Shown: positions 41,296 through 51,512 of the stretch, one piece after another
Layout of the letters: the number at the start of each line of letters is the position of its first letter
How positions within the stretch are numbered: position 1 is the first letter of the stretch
Notes under the pieces: model-generated
Told to the model about the DNA's origin: nothing
Database searches by the model: none
The model's input: the letters and a program-made list of their open reading frames with translations, nothing else
Assembly (NCBI RefSeq): GCF_000213575.1
Contig: NZ_GL892005.1
Span: 62,001 to 126,000, forward strand
Direction of reading: 5' to 3'
From: Dysgonomonas mossii DSM 22836
GTDB taxonomy: Bacteria; Bacteroidota; Bacteroidia; Bacteroidales; Dysgonomonadaceae
Length of the DNA: 64,000 nt
Made by a program: the position numbers and the translations under genes

Positions 41296-42101
41296 TGACA
41301 GATACAGAAGAACTTAGAGAAATATATAATCCTGATGGTTCTGAGTTAAGAACGCTACAGCTGAAGATGTTGGATATATTATCTATTGTAGCCAATATAT
41401 GTGACAAGCACAATATCCCATATTGGATAAGCGGTGGTACTTTGCTTGGCGCTATCCGTCATGGCGGGTTTATACCTTGGGATGACGATATTGATATCGA
41501 ATTGCTTTTTCCCGACTATCAGAAGTTACTGAAAATACTACCTAAGGAGTTGCCGGACAATCTGTATCTGCAAACTCCTAAAGAGAAAAGTTATAGGTTG
41601 TTGTTCTCTAAGGTGAGAGACAAGCACTCTATTGTTTATTCCGAAGAGGAGGATATGGCGAGTTATAAGGAGAAAGGTATATTCATCGATATCTTTCCTG
41701 AAGAAAGAAGCTATCGGTGGATGAAGAATATTGTTGACTTTTTCTATGGAAGGGCCTTTAGGCGTCTAAAGCGAGGGAAGCCATTCTTCTCACTGACATA
41801 TTTTTATGAATACGCAACATCTTTGTTGTTATACCCTATAGGGGTGCTGTTGAAATATACAGCCAGAGGGATTTGTTCCATTACAAAACCTAATAATATA
41901 CTACATAGCTATGGAATCGGAAACTCTACGAATCACAATGCAGGGTATATGTTTCCGGTAGGAAAAGTTATCTTCGAAAGGAAAGAGTTTTCAGCACCGA
42001 AAGAGCCTGAAACATATTTGAAAAAGCAATATGGAGATTACATTACCATTCCTCCCAAAGAGAAGCGGGCACCCCACTTTCTTAAAGTCGAATATTTATA
42101 G
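41295..42101 (+). CDS. LicD-family phosphotransferase
   Basis: The ATG at 41295, overlapping the GT2 stop, gives 268 residues; the longer frame runs inside GT2. The LicD signature is clear: YWISGGTLLGAIRHGGFIPWDDDIDIEL with the acidic cluster near residues 60-67. LicD proteins have a nucleotidyltransferase fold and attach phosphocholine or related phospho-groups to surface polysaccharides. No choline uptake or activation gene is nearby, so the group transferred is unknown. It ends convergently, overlapping the HU-LysM gene by 6 bp. Confidence 0.88.
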   Translation: MTDTEELREIYNPDGSELRTLQLKMLDILSIVANICDKHNIPYWISGGTLLGAIRHGGFIPWDDDIDIELLFPDYQKLLKILPKELPDNLYLQTPKEKSYRLLFSKVRDKHSIVYSEEEDMASYKEKGIFIDIFPEERSYRWMKNIVDFFYGRAFRRLKRGKPFFSLTYFYEYATSLLLYPIGVLLKYTARGICSITKPNNILHSYGIGNSTNHNAGYMFPVGKVIFERKEFSAPKEPETYLKKQYGDYITIPPKEKRAPHFLKVEYL

Positions 42102-43433
42102 TCCCATTGTCTTGAAGAGCTCTCTTTCTTTCGCTTTCGCTTTGTCTAGAGATGCTTGATCCTGAAGGTTTATTCCGTACTTCGAAGGAGAAGGGATAGT
42201 TAGTTTAGTTCCTAATGGTATATTGTTGATATTCTTTATCTTATCTTTGTTTTCCTCGTAAATGTATACACAGAACGATTTGTGTCCATAATACTTTAAT
42301 GAAATATTACGTAAGGTATTACCCGGCTCTATCGTTATGATTGCCAGTGGTGTATTTCCTTTCGAGGCTGTTGGTTGCTCAGTCTTTTGAGTTTGAGGTT
42401 TTATCGGGCTTTCGCTCTGCAAGGTTTTCTCCCCTGAAATGGCAATTGAATCTTGTTCTTTCGCTTTAGCTATAGAGTCGGAGGATATAGCAAGAGTATC
42501 CGTTTTTTGTCCGTCAACATTTTGGTTGTCAGCAACTATGGCTGTATTGCCGTTTCCTGTGGGGCCTTCGGTCAGGAATCTGGCAATTTCTTGGAAATAC
42601 AATCCCCCGATCAGGAATGCTGCAATAATAAGGAATATGAAGAATCCTAAGGAAACGAATTTCTTTCTTCTTTTAGCGGCCTGTCTTGTCTCTTTCACAA
42701 GCTTTTCGTATTCGATATCTTTCTCTTTAGCAGCTAATTTAGCCTCTTCAATCCTCTGTTTATATTCTAATATTCTTTCTTCCGAAACTTCATCCACTAT
42801 CGGTTCAGATATATTTTCAGCTTCACTTGGAGCTATTGTTCCATTATCAGATTGTCGTGTATCTTCTTCCCGGTTATTTATTTCCTCGATTTCTTCTTCC
42901 TCTGTATAAGGGGCAGTGTTTTCAGTCTCTATTATAGTGGTGTCTTCACTTCCTAATTCAGGCGTGAAGTCTTCATTCTCTACTTGGTGTGAATCTGCTG
43001 TTGGGGTAGGAGAGACTTCATTTGTATCTTCATCTACAGAAACATCTTCTACCTCATCAGCCTCTTCTATATTTACTGTTTCGTCTTTTTCTATATTATC
43101 AAAAGAGACACCTTCTTCTAAAACGACACTCTCGAAGTGGGCGAAAGGACGGTTTATAGCTTCCTTTAGTAACTTGTCAGGAGTGAAGCTCAATTTGTAA
43201 TGAGCCGCTATTTCGATAGCTTCGCCGGTATTTACGTCTACGCTTTTACGTGCATTTACTTTTACCAGTTTAAAAGTCCCAAAGTCTTTTATTTTTACTG
43301 ACTCGTTGCTTTCTATTGTTTCTGATATAACAGCTATTAACTCCCGCAGAAATACTTCGGCTTCTTTCTTTGTTATCTCCTGTTTCTTAGCCAGAAGATC
43401 AATCAAATCCTGTAGACTAAGACGTTCATTCAT
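42096..43433 (-). CDS. HU-family DNA-binding domain fused to a membrane helix and LysM-like domain
   Basis: 445 residues. Residues 1-95 form an HU/IHF fold (VKIKDFGTFKLV, YKLSFTPDKLLKEAIN). An acidic linker (110-215) and a charged helical stretch (218-255) follow. KRRKK then precedes one membrane helix (260-280), and a second low-complexity linker leads to a LysM-like domain (about 365-415: EPGNTLRNISLKYYGH...IPLGTKLTIPSP). Positive residues before the helix place the HU part in the cytoplasm and LysM in the periplasm, so one chain could link DNA to peptidoglycan. It overlaps the stand-alone HU gene by 8 bp. The role is inference. Confidence 0.85.
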   Translation of the reverse strand: MNERLSLQDLIDLLAKKQEITKKEAEVFLRELIAVISETIESNESVKIKDFGTFKLVKVNARKSVDVNTGEAIEIAAHYKLSFTPDKLLKEAINRPFAHFESVVLEEGVSFDNIEKDETVNIEEADEVEDVSVDEDTNEVSPTPTADSHQVENEDFTPELGSEDTTIIETENTAPYTEEEEIEEINNREEDTRQSDNGTIAPSEAENISEPIVDEVSEERILEYKQRIEEAKLAAKEKDIEYEKLVKETRQAAKRRKKFVSLGFFIFLIIAAFLIGGLYFQEIARFLTEGPTGNGNTAIVADNQNVDGQKTDTLAISSDSIAKAKEQDSIAISGEKTLQSESPIKPQTQKTEQPTASKGNTPLAIITIEPGNTLRNISLKYYGHKSFCVYIYEENKDKIKNINNIPLGTKLTIPSPSKYGINLQDQASLDKAKAKERELFKTMGL

Positions 43434-43716
43434 TTATTTCAAGTTTTTTGAGGTTCTCTTTTATGGTTTGTCCGGGGCGGAAAGATAAAGTGATTTTAGG
43501 AGGAACCAGAAACCGCTGTTTCGAAACAGGATTAACAGAAATACGCTCAGCCTTTTTCTTTGTTTCAAACAATCCAAACCCTTGAATATTAACAGAGTTG
43601 TTTTCTTCTAGGTTCGAGTTGATAATAGATACCGTGGCTTCCAACACTTCTGAAGTCTGACGCTGTGTCCAGCTCAAACGTTTTGCCAGTGCGGCTATTA
43701 ACTCCTGGTTCGTCAT
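43426..43716 (-). CDS. HU-family DNA-binding protein
   Basis: 96 residues covering a complete HU/IHF fold: helical N terminus (MTNQELIAALAKRLSW), VNIQGFGLFETKKKAERISVNP and FLVPPKITLSFRPGQ, the last being the DNA-embracing arm and return strand. It is coupled to the HU-LysM fusion by an 8-bp overlap and follows rimO by 18 bp. The pairing suggests the two may form a heterodimer on DNA. Confidence 0.92.
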   Translation of the reverse strand: MTNQELIAALAKRLSWTQRQTSEVLEATVSIINSNLEENNSVNIQGFGLFETKKKAERISVNPVSKQRFLVPPKITLSFRPGQTIKENLKKLEINE

Positions 43717-43734
43717 AGATATTCCTTATTAAGG

Positions 43735-45030
43735 TTAAATAACTTCTCCGTACAGATCAAACGATTGGGTGTCAGTTATCTTAACATTATAAAATTCCCC
43801 AATATTAAGCATTTTATTTTTCTTTATCAAGACCTCGGGATCAACTTCCGGCGAATCGTATTCGGTGCGGCCTATGTAATAGTCGCTCTCCTCTTTATCT
43901 ACAACCACTTTCAGTGTTTTGCCTATTTTCTCTTCATTCGTCTCAAAAGCTATTTTTTCTTGAGCCGACATCAACAAGTCCATTCGTTCTTGCTTTGTGG
44001 CGTCTGATATGCTGTCTTTATAATTATCGTATGCGTATGTGCCATCTTCATGCGAATAAGGGAAAGCTCCCATTCGTTCGAAGCGCATATCGTTTACAAA
44101 CTGCAATAGTTCTTCAAAGTCCTTCTTTGTTTCGCCCGGATGACCTACCATTAATGTTGTACGCAAATGTATACCCGGTACTTCTTCTCGGATACGCTTC
44201 ATCAGATCGTATGTTGCTTGCTTGGATATGTTGCGTCGCATTTTTGTAAGCATATTATCGCTAACATGTTGTAGAGCTATATCCAGATATTTGCACACAT
44301 TATCGTTTTCTCGCATCACCCTTAGCAGATCGTAAGGGAAATTAGCCGGATATGCATAGTGGAGGCGTATCCATTTCACTCCTTCTATTTTTGCAATTCG
44401 TTCTATTAGTTCGGGAAGCTTAGCTTGCTTGTAATTGTCGTATCCATAGAATGACAGATCTTGCGCTATCACCTGAAACTCTTTTACTCCCACAGCTACC
44501 AGATTCCTTACTTCTTCTTCTATTTCTTCTATCGGACGTGATTGGTGCTTGCCCGTCATTATAGGAATTGAGCAGTAAGAGCAAGTTCTGTTGCATCCTT
44601 CCGATATTTTTAAATAAGCATAATGTTTTGGAGTAGTTATGCTTCGCTCCAAGGCTATATCTTGCTTGAATGATTTTCCCAAATCGGAGATAAGCATTTT
44701 CCAGTTGAACTTACCATAGAAATTGTCTACCTCAGGAATCTCGGCTTTCAGCTCATCCATGTATCTTTCGGTGAGGCATCCCATCACAAAAAGCTTACTA
44801 AGCTTTCTTGCTTTTTTTGCTTCTGCAAATTCAAGAATCATATTTATGGATTCTTCTTTTGCATCTCCTATAAATCCGCAAGTATTGATTACAGCAATCT
44901 CTCCTTCCGGTTTGTCGGGGTCGTGCTTTACTGTATATCCATTTGCTAAAAGCTGTTTCATCAACAACTCTGAATCCACCAGGTTTTTAGAACAACCCAG
45001 TGTTATAACATCGATTCTGTTTTTTTTCAT
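43735..45030 (-). CDS. rimO: Ribosomal protein S12 methylthiotransferase RimO
   Basis: 431 residues. The N-terminal methylthiotransferase domain has IDVITLGCSKNLVDSE and VINTCGFIGDAKEES, the radical SAM core has GCNRTCSYCSIP (CxxxCxxC), and a TRAM domain closes the C terminus. Absence of tRNA-type MiaB features and the SKN context identify RimO, which thiomethylates an Asp of S12 using two Fe-S clusters. It starts 3 bp after ftsY. Confidence 0.96.
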   Translation of the reverse strand: MKKNRIDVITLGCSKNLVDSELLMKQLLANGYTVKHDPDKPEGEIAVINTCGFIGDAKEESINMILEFAEAKKARKLSKLFVMGCLTERYMDELKAEIPEVDNFYGKFNWKMLISDLGKSFKQDIALERSITTPKHYAYLKISEGCNRTCSYCSIPIMTGKHQSRPIEEIEEEVRNLVAVGVKEFQVIAQDLSFYGYDNYKQAKLPELIERIAKIEGVKWIRLHYAYPANFPYDLLRVMRENDNVCKYLDIALQHVSDNMLTKMRRNISKQATYDLMKRIREEVPGIHLRTTLMVGHPGETKKDFEELLQFVNDMRFERMGAFPYSHEDGTYAYDNYKDSISDATKQERMDLLMSAQEKIAFETNEEKIGKTLKVVVDKEESDYYIGRTEYDSPEVDPEVLIKKNKMLNIGEFYNVKITDTQSFDLYGEVI

Positions 45031-45033
45031 TCT

Positions 45034-45987
45034 TTATGCTCCAAAAAGACTGTCGACAAATTCTTTACGTGTAAAAACTTGCAAGTCGTCGATACCTTCT
45101 CCTAATCCAATATATTTTACCGGGATTTTAAACTGATCGGAAATACCTATAACAACACCTCCTTTTGCCGTGCCATCCAGTTTTGTGATAGCTAAAGCCG
45201 TAACATCGGTAGCGGCTGTAAACTGAGTGGCTTGTTCAAAAGCATTTTGTCCTGTTGAGCCGTCAAGCACAAGCAGTACTTCATGGGGAGCCTCAGGTAC
45301 GATCTTTTCCATTACCTTTTTGATTTTGGTAAGTTCGTTCATCAGGCCAACCTTGTTGTGCAAGCGTCCGGCAGTATCTATGATTACCACATCCGCATTG
45401 TTTGCTTTAGCAGAGCTCAGCGTGTCGAAAGCAACTGATGCCGGATCGGAGCCCATTGCCTGTTTTATTACAGGTACACCAACTCTCTCTCCCCAAATAA
45501 CCAGTTGTTCTACAGCAGCAGCACGGAATGTATCCGCAGCACCTAAATAAACTGATTTGCCTGCTTTTTTGAACTGATTTGCTAATTTTCCGATCGTAGT
45601 TGTTTTTCCAACACCATTTACTCCGACAACCATTATTACATAAGGCTTATGATTTTCGGGTGTAGAGAACCCTTCTGTATCTGTCGTGTTGTTTTCTGTC
45701 AGCAGATGAGCAATCTCCTCCCGAAGAATTGAATTTAATTCATCTGTGTTGATATATTTATCCTTTGCAACTCTTTTCTCTATTCTTTCTATGATTTTTA
45801 ATGTAGTGTTTACTCCTACATCCGAAGTGATAAGCACTTCTTCCAAATCATCTAATACGTCATCGTCTACCTTCGATTTGCCGGCAACAACACGTGATAG
45901 TTTAGAAAACATAGATTCTTTGGTTTTCTCCAAACCTTTATCTAGAGTTTCTTTTTTTTGCTTCGAAAAGAAATCGAATAGTCCCAT
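45034..45987 (-). CDS. ftsY: Signal recognition particle receptor FtsY
   Basis: 317 residues. A short helical N domain precedes the SRP-type GTPase with VVGVNGVGKTTTIGKLA (G1), DTFRAAAVEQL, DTAGRLHNK (G3) and TKLDGTAKGG (G4), ending IGLGEGIDDLQVF. It docks SRP-ribosome complexes at the inner membrane. The acidic A domain of E. coli FtsY is missing, as is common outside the gamma-proteobacteria. It leads the ftsY-rimO-HU unit. Confidence 0.97.
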   Translation of the reverse strand: MGLFDFFSKQKKETLDKGLEKTKESMFSKLSRVVAGKSKVDDDVLDDLEEVLITSDVGVNTTLKIIERIEKRVAKDKYINTDELNSILREEIAHLLTENNTTDTEGFSTPENHKPYVIMVVGVNGVGKTTTIGKLANQFKKAGKSVYLGAADTFRAAAVEQLVIWGERVGVPVIKQAMGSDPASVAFDTLSSAKANNADVVIIDTAGRLHNKVGLMNELTKIKKVMEKIVPEAPHEVLLVLDGSTGQNAFEQATQFTAATDVTALAITKLDGTAKGGVVIGISDQFKIPVKYIGLGEGIDDLQVFTRKEFVDSLFGA

Positions 45988-46058
45988 AGTTTACTCTTTA
46001 TTATCAAGTAATTATCGCGTACTTGTTTAATGTTAAAGCAGGCTTGTATCCTGCTATA

Positions 46059-46066
46059 CAAAGCTA
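46059..46066 (-). promoter_or_regulatory. Candidate -7 box for ftsY
   Basis: Reads TAGCTTTG on the minus strand. A small hairpin (AGCAGG/CCTGCT, 46037-46055) follows within the predicted leader. No TTTG at standard spacing. Confidence 0.35.
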
Positions 46067-46083
46067 CGAAATGGATAATAAAA

Positions 46084-46112
46084 AACCTCCCCACATGAAG
46101 ATGAAGGAGGTT
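46084..46112 (-). terminator. Terminator of the L28-L33-DUF4295 unit
   Basis: On the minus strand AACCTCC pairs with GGAGGTT across a 15-nt loop, and the stem is followed by a run of T. It lies 22 bp after the DUF4295 stop and before the ftsY promoter. Confidence 0.6.
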
Positions 46113-46133
46113 ATTTAAATATTTTTAACAAGA

Positions 46134-46295
46134 TTATTTTGTGAAATAGTCTTTTACTGATTCGTTCGGAACCATTTCTTCTTTAAATGTGTAAGCTCCT
46201 GTTTTAGGAGATTTTACCATTTTGATTACTTTTGCATAGTTACGACCGTCTTTCGATGAAGCGTCGCGGTAACCTGCTACTGCTTTCTTTGCCAT
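46134..46295 (-). CDS. DUF4295 small ribosome-linked protein
   Basis: A 53-residue basic protein starting MAKKAVAGYRDASSKDGRNY and ending ESVKDYFTK. This family is confined to Bacteroidetes and is regularly encoded right after L33 and L28, as here (14 bp after rpmG). Its role is unknown; co-transcription with two large-subunit proteins suggests it acts on the ribosome. I translated it directly from the minus strand. Confidence 0.9.
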   Translation of the reverse strand: MAKKAVAGYRDASSKDGRNYAKVIKMVKSPKTGAYTFKEEMVPNESVKDYFTK

Positions 46296-46309
46296 GGTTT
46301 ATATTGTTT

Positions 46310-46498
46310 TTACTTTATTTCTTTATGTACAGTAACTTTCTTAAGAACAGGATTGTATTTCTTCAATTCTAATCTTTCAGTAGTGTTTTTTCTATTCTTT
46401 GTAGTGATGTAACGTGATGTGCCTGGCATACCACTTGCTTTGTGCTCTGTGCACTCAAGTATCACTTGGATTCTATTTCCTTTTGCTTTCTTAGCCAT
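46310..46498 (-). CDS. rpmG: 50S ribosomal protein L33
   Basis: 62 residues, very basic, with [19 protein letters not shown] and [17 protein letters not shown] typical of L33. It has lost the zinc-ribbon cysteine pairs except one Cys, so it is the zinc-independent form. Between rpmB (17 bp) and the DUF4295 gene. Confidence 0.96.
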   Translation of the reverse strand: MAKKAKGNRIQVILECTEHKASGMPGTSRYITTKNRKNTTERLELKKYNPVLKKVTVHKEIK

Positions 46499-46515
46499 TT
46501 CTTGATCCTCCTAAT

Positions 46516-46755
46516 TTATGCGTTCAAAAAACCATCTTCAGCCGCTCTTTTAAGCGCAGCATCCAATCCAATTTTATTGATTGTACGAAGACCGGCAGCA
46601 GAAACATTCAGGCTGATCCAACAATCTTCTTCTACCCAGTAGAATTTTTTTCTGAAAAGATTGACATTAAATTTTCTCTTTGTCTTTCTGTTTGAGTGAG
46701 AAACATTATTGCCAACCATAGCTTTCTTTCCTGTAATTTGACAAATCTTGGACAT
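46516..46755 (-). CDS. rpmB: 50S ribosomal protein L28
   Basis: The true start is the ATG ending at 46755 ([20 protein letters not shown]), giving 79 residues; the upstream extension of the frame is leader sequence. The N-terminal CQITGKK and [13 protein letters not shown] blocks are diagnostic. It is first in the unit and has a well-formed promoter. Confidence 0.96.
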   Translation of the reverse strand: MSKICQITGKKAMVGNNVSHSNRKTKRKFNVNLFRKKFYWVEEDCWISLNVSAAGLRTINKIGLDAALKRAAEDGFLNA

Positions 46756-46811
46756 TGCTATTGTATTTATTATATGTTTATTTTTTAGTTTTATCGTGCA
46801 AAATCGGGTTG

Positions 46812-46842
46812 CAAATTTAGTTATATTTTTCAAACCTACAAA
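46812..46842 (-). promoter_or_regulatory. Promoter of the rpmB unit
   Basis: On the minus strand TTTG, 19 bp, TAAATTTG: both boxes match the Bacteroidetes housekeeping consensus exactly at the expected spacing. Initiation near 46805 gives a leader of about 50 nt. Confidence 0.8.
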
Positions 46843-46938
46843 TATTTAAAAGGTTAAAGTTACACTAAACGCAATAAATAAATTAATTGATTTTGAAAAT
46901 GTAAGGAATACGGAGATTGTTGTAAATTTGTTCTCGAT

Positions 46939-47952
46939 ATGAATGCTAAACGTATTTTGATTACAGGAGCCAGTGGCTTTATTGGAAGTTTTCTTGTCGA
47001 GAAGGCTTTAAGGGAAGGGTATGAGACTTGGGCAGGCGTGCGTAAAAGCAGCAGTCGTGAGTATCTGAAGGATGATCGCATTCAATTTTTAGACCTGAGC
47101 TTTGGGGATAAAAATAAATTGAAAGAACAGCTATCTCACTTTAAAAAGAAATATGGCAAGTTTGATTATGTCGTACACAATGCCGGGGTCACTAAATGTT
47201 TAGATGCTAAAGATTTTGATAAAATAAATTTTCGATATACAGCTAACCTTATCGATGCATTGCGAGAAGTAGACGCTGTTCCCGATAAATTTATTCTGAT
47301 GAGTAGTCTCAGTGCTTTTGGTGTAGGAGACGAAGAGAATTATACTCCTATAAAGATAACTGATACGCCGAATCCTAATACGGCATACGGTAAGAGTAAG
47401 CTGAAAGCAGAATGTTATTTGCGCTCGATGGATGATTTTCCTTATGTAATATTACGTCCTACAGGTGTATACGGGCCTCGAGAGAAAGATTATTTTCTGA
47501 TGATAAAGACTGTGAAATCGGGTCTTGATGTTGGTGCGGGTTTTAAGCCTCAGCATTTGACTTTTATTTATGTGAAGGATTTGGTAGATGCTGTATTTCT
47601 TGGGCTGAAAAGTGAATTGAAGAATAAGGCTTATTTTGTAGCCGATGGAGATGTGTATACAGATAAGGAATATACGCAGCTGGTAAAGCAGGTTATAGAA
47701 AAGAAACACGTGGTGAGTCTTAAAGTTCCGTTGTGGATATTGAAGGCTGTATCTGTATTGGCAGAAAGTATTTCTAGGATAACAAAAAAGCCTTCGACCT
47801 TAAATAGGGATAAGTATATAATAATGAAGCAACGTAATTGGGAATGTGATATAACCCCTCTTGTAAATGATCTGGGATTTACTCCTAAATACAACTTGAA
47901 GGATGGTCTTGAAGAGTCTGTGAGCTGGTATAAAGAAAATGGATGGTTGTAG
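46939..47952 (+). CDS. NAD(P)-dependent epimerase/dehydratase (extended SDR)
   Basis: 337 residues. Rossmann motif ITGASGFIGSFLVEKAL (GxxGxxG), catalytic region SSLSAFG followed by TAYGKSKLKAE (YxxxK), and a PTGVYGPREKDYF segment place it in the extended SDR group. Substrate is unknown; similar stand-alone genes are often annotated as nucleotide-sugar epimerases. A TAAATTTG box lies only 8 bp upstream (46923-46930), which would leave almost no leader. Transcribed divergently from rpmB. Confidence 0.88.
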   Translation: MNAKRILITGASGFIGSFLVEKALREGYETWAGVRKSSSREYLKDDRIQFLDLSFGDKNKLKEQLSHFKKKYGKFDYVVHNAGVTKCLDAKDFDKINFRYTANLIDALREVDAVPDKFILMSSLSAFGVGDEENYTPIKITDTPNPNTAYGKSKLKAECYLRSMDDFPYVILRPTGVYGPREKDYFLMIKTVKSGLDVGAGFKPQHLTFIYVKDLVDAVFLGLKSELKNKAYFVADGDVYTDKEYTQLVKQVIEKKHVVSLKVPLWILKAVSVLAESISRITKKPSTLNRDKYIIMKQRNWECDITPLVNDLGFTPKYNLKDGLEESVSWYKENGWL

Positions 47953-48194
47953 AATTAGCTTTTATCGCTAAAAATATGTAACTTTACATAGAGGTTCGTG
48001 TTGATAAAAGATAAGTAGGACTGCGAATATTTAATACATAAAGTGAGTTTACCTACTTTTGTACTGGCACATCTTAGTTTATTTATATCCATAAAAATAT
48101 TAGTCATTATTTTTTTGATTCTTCTATTGAGTGGCTTATAACATCAAGGAAATATCTCAAATTGTTTCTAACAAAAACATCTTAAATAAAGTAA

Positions 48195-49064
48195 ATGCGT
48201 ATAAATAAATATATCAGCGATAGCGGTTATTGTTCGCGACGAGAGGCTGATAAACTGATAGAGCAAGGAAGTGTTACAATTAATGGAAAAAGAGCTTCTA
48301 TCGGAAGCCAGGTGCTGGCCGGGCAGGAAGTGAAAGTATATGGCGAGACTGTAACCTGCAATACACAGCCTGTTTTTATAGCTTACAATAAGCCTGTCGG
48401 AATCGTAAGTACGACAGATTTGGATGAGCCAAATAATATTATTGATGCCGTTGGTCATGATGAACGAATATTTCCGATTGGGAGACTTGATAAAGATTCG
48501 CAAGGTCTTATAATCCTGACCAATGAAGGAGATATGGTGAATAAGATGCTGCGTGCCGACAATAATCATGAAAAAGAATACCATGTAACAGTGGATAAGC
48601 TTATAAATGAGGATTTCGTTAAAAAGATGCAAGGCGGAGTGCCAATACTAGGAGTCGTTACTCGTAAATGTGAAGTGGTTAAAACCGGGACTCATTCGTT
48701 TAACATTGTATTGAGGCAGGGACTGAACAGGCAAATACGGCGTATGTGCGAATATCTCGGCTATAATGTAGTGAGACTCGAGCGGATACGAATAATGCAT
48801 ATAAAGTTGGGCAATATAAAAGTTGGTCAATGGCGTAATATTACAAAAGAAGAATTGGAAATACTACGTAAGAAAACAGCATCTTCTGTAAAAACTGAGA
48901 GTGCGCCGAAAAAGAAAACAAAACCACAAGAGGCAAAGACTCCTCAACCTAAAGGTAAATCTGCTAATTCGTACAAAGAGAAAAAAACGCCGACAGGATA
49001 CAAAGAAAGTGGGAGTGGTATGAGAAATGGGAAATCAAGTGTGAAGAAGAAAACCCGCAAATAA
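48195..49064 (+). CDS. RsuA/RluB/RluF-family pseudouridine synthase
   Basis: 289 residues. An S4 RNA-binding domain (residues 1-60: [24 protein letters not shown]) precedes the catalytic domain with [17 protein letters not shown] (catalytic Asp) and [18 protein letters not shown]. The sequence is nearest the RluF type, which modifies 23S rRNA. The last 60 residues are a Lys/Pro/Ser-rich tail, probably disordered and RNA-binding. A TACTTTTG box at 48054-48061 may be its promoter. Confidence 0.9.
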   Translation: MRINKYISDSGYCSRREADKLIEQGSVTINGKRASIGSQVLAGQEVKVYGETVTCNTQPVFIAYNKPVGIVSTTDLDEPNNIIDAVGHDERIFPIGRLDKDSQGLIILTNEGDMVNKMLRADNNHEKEYHVTVDKLINEDFVKKMQGGVPILGVVTRKCEVVKTGTHSFNIVLRQGLNRQIRRMCEYLGYNVVRLERIRIMHIKLGNIKVGQWRNITKEELEILRKKTASSVKTESAPKKKTKPQEAKTPQPKGKSANSYKEKKTPTGYKESGSGMRNGKSSVKKKTRK

Positions 49065-49200
49065 AAAGAGGTACTAGAGGGTCTTTTTTTTATCAAAAGA
49101 AATGTGTGAAAAAGATAACTCTACTTTACAAAAAGGCTAAAAAGGTGATTGTCACCACAACAAACAGCTTTATGGCCTTTAAAAATAATAAACAAAATTA

Positions 49201-49228
49201 TTTGATAAGGAAAAAAATATTAACTTTG
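49201..49228 (+). promoter_or_regulatory. Candidate promoter of gap
   Basis: A perfect -7 box TAACTTTG at 49221-49228, with TTTG at 49201-49204. The 16-bp spacing is shorter than the usual 19-21, so the upstream box is doubtful. Confidence 0.5.
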
Positions 49229-49324
49229 TACAGCTTTTCAGAAAGCATGTTTTATAACATAATTTCACATCTTCTCAAAAGCTTTTAAGTTGGATATACT
49301 CGATTTTTTAACTATAAAAATTAA

Positions 49325-50335
<1,011 letters not shown>

Positions 50336-50356
50336 TACAAGTTATCAAATATAGAG

Positions 50357-50392
50357 AAAGCCTCTTACTTTAATTAGTGAGAGGCTTTTTGT
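50357..50392 (+). terminator. Terminator of gap
   Basis: AAAGCCTCTTACT pairs with AGTGAGAGGCTTT (one G-U) and runs into T residues. Confidence 0.88.
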
Positions 50393-50469
50393 TTGCTTTC
50401 AATTTTTTTAATGCAACTTTTTTGTTTGTTTTTGCATCTAATAGTATATAAACTAAATATATCTTTAAT

Positions 50470-50961
50470 ATGAAAAACATAACTTTATTCCTGTTCTTTG
50501 CTACAATAATACTTTTTTTGCCTGTAGCCGGATGTAGTGATGATAACGATGGTGAAATGGTCTTGGTTGAATATACTAATCCAATCGAGAATAATCCTGT
50601 TAACACGCTTAGTTGGCTAAAAGAAAAGAAAGAAACTGTTAAAAAAGAAGTAGATGTACGCTATGCTAGCAATGGTGGGTCAGCTAAAAATCTTGGAGGC
50701 TTTATTGAACAGCTTGCTTACAAAGGAGAAAATTACTATGAAATCAGATATGGAGAGTTTATTACGGGAAGTTCTTCCAAGTTAAAAGATTCTATGTTTG
50801 ATTTTAATAGCAATGTCTATGATTCACACGGAAACCTGTGTGTTTCTATTATTGGAGGGGATGCGATAGCTACCCAGCCGGGGTATGAAAGTTTTTCTGA
50901 TTTTTGGCAAGTAGCTACATTTAAAACTTTATTGTGGGAATATACAATAAAAGAACAGTGA
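50470..50961 (+). CDS. Hypothetical lipoprotein
   Basis: 163 residues with signal peptide and lipobox LPVAGCSDD, so it is probably anchored to the outer membrane. The mature part is short, with LGGFIEQLAYKGENYYEIRYG and a Trp-rich end (FSDFWQVATFKTLLWEY). I recognise no family. It stands alone between terminators of gap and of the DUF4252 operon. Confidence 0.7.
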   Translation: MKNITLFLFFATIILFLPVAGCSDDNDGEMVLVEYTNPIENNPVNTLSWLKEKKETVKKEVDVRYASNGGSAKNLGGFIEQLAYKGENYYEIRYGEFITGSSSKLKDSMFDFNSNVYDSHGNLCVSIIGGDAIATQPGYESFSDFWQVATFKTLLWEYTIKEQ

Positions 50962-50999
50962 TATGTAAATGATTTTGAAGGATTCTTTATAGATGAACA

Positions 51000-51025
51000 A
51001 AGCCCACTCCATTTGGAGTGGGCTT
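51000..51025. terminator. Bidirectional terminator
   Basis: AAGCCCACTCC and GGAGTGGGCTT form an 11-bp perfect stem with a 4-nt loop. It lies between the lipoprotein gene (plus) and the sigma/DUF4252 operon (minus). Confidence 0.85.
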
Positions 51026-51050
51026 TATATTTAGTAGTAAGACCCATATT

Positions 51051-51512
51051 CTATTTATCCATTACTTTTTTAATATCCTCCATCGTGAAACTGCCTACGA
51101 TACGAATAATGGTACATTCGGTGTTTTCATTTATAACCATTACCAAATCTTTGAATTTGTTGTTTCCGTCTTTTTGAGCATAAAAATTGATCATCTGGTC
51201 GCCCTCTCTTACAGACATTAGAGATTCGAATGCCTTATTCTTTTTCAAAGACTCAGCTTCAAGCACCATCTGTTTCACAGAGTTCTTGTTGTCGCTGGTG
51301 TATATTTCGAGTTGTTCCAGCTTATTTGCCAGACCTTTTACATTTACACCTCCGGTATCCATATTAGGAACCATAGACAGAAGAGCTTTGGAAATGTATA
51401 CAGTTGTAATATCCTTGTTGTTAGAGAATCTTTCAAACATTTTATCCTGTGCCTGAACAGCTATAAGGCTACACATAAACACAAATGCTGTTAGTAATCC
51501 TTTTAATTTCAT
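51051..51512 (-). CDS. DUF4252 protein, third paralogue
   Basis: 153 residues with a signal peptide ending AVQAQ. The DUF4252 pattern is a conserved FERFSNNKDITTVYISKALL start, a central LEIYTSDN strand, LMSVREGDQMINFYAQK and a closing VGSFTMEDIKKV. The family has no known function and is exported in Bacteroidetes. It overlaps the anti-sigma gene by 4 bp (ATGA), so it is the last member of the operon. Confidence 0.88.
   Translation of the reverse strand: MKLKGLLTAFVFMCSLIAVQAQDKMFERFSNNKDITTVYISKALLSMVPNMDTGGVNVKGLANKLEQLEIYTSDNKNSVKQMVLEAESLKKNKAFESLMSVREGDQMINFYAQKDGNNKFKDLVMVINENTECTIIRIVGSFTMEDIKKVMDK

Noticed and set aside
49106-49288. 60-residue ORF in the gap leader
   Set aside because: It starts at GTG, is Lys-rich low-complexity sequence, and runs through the predicted gap promoter.
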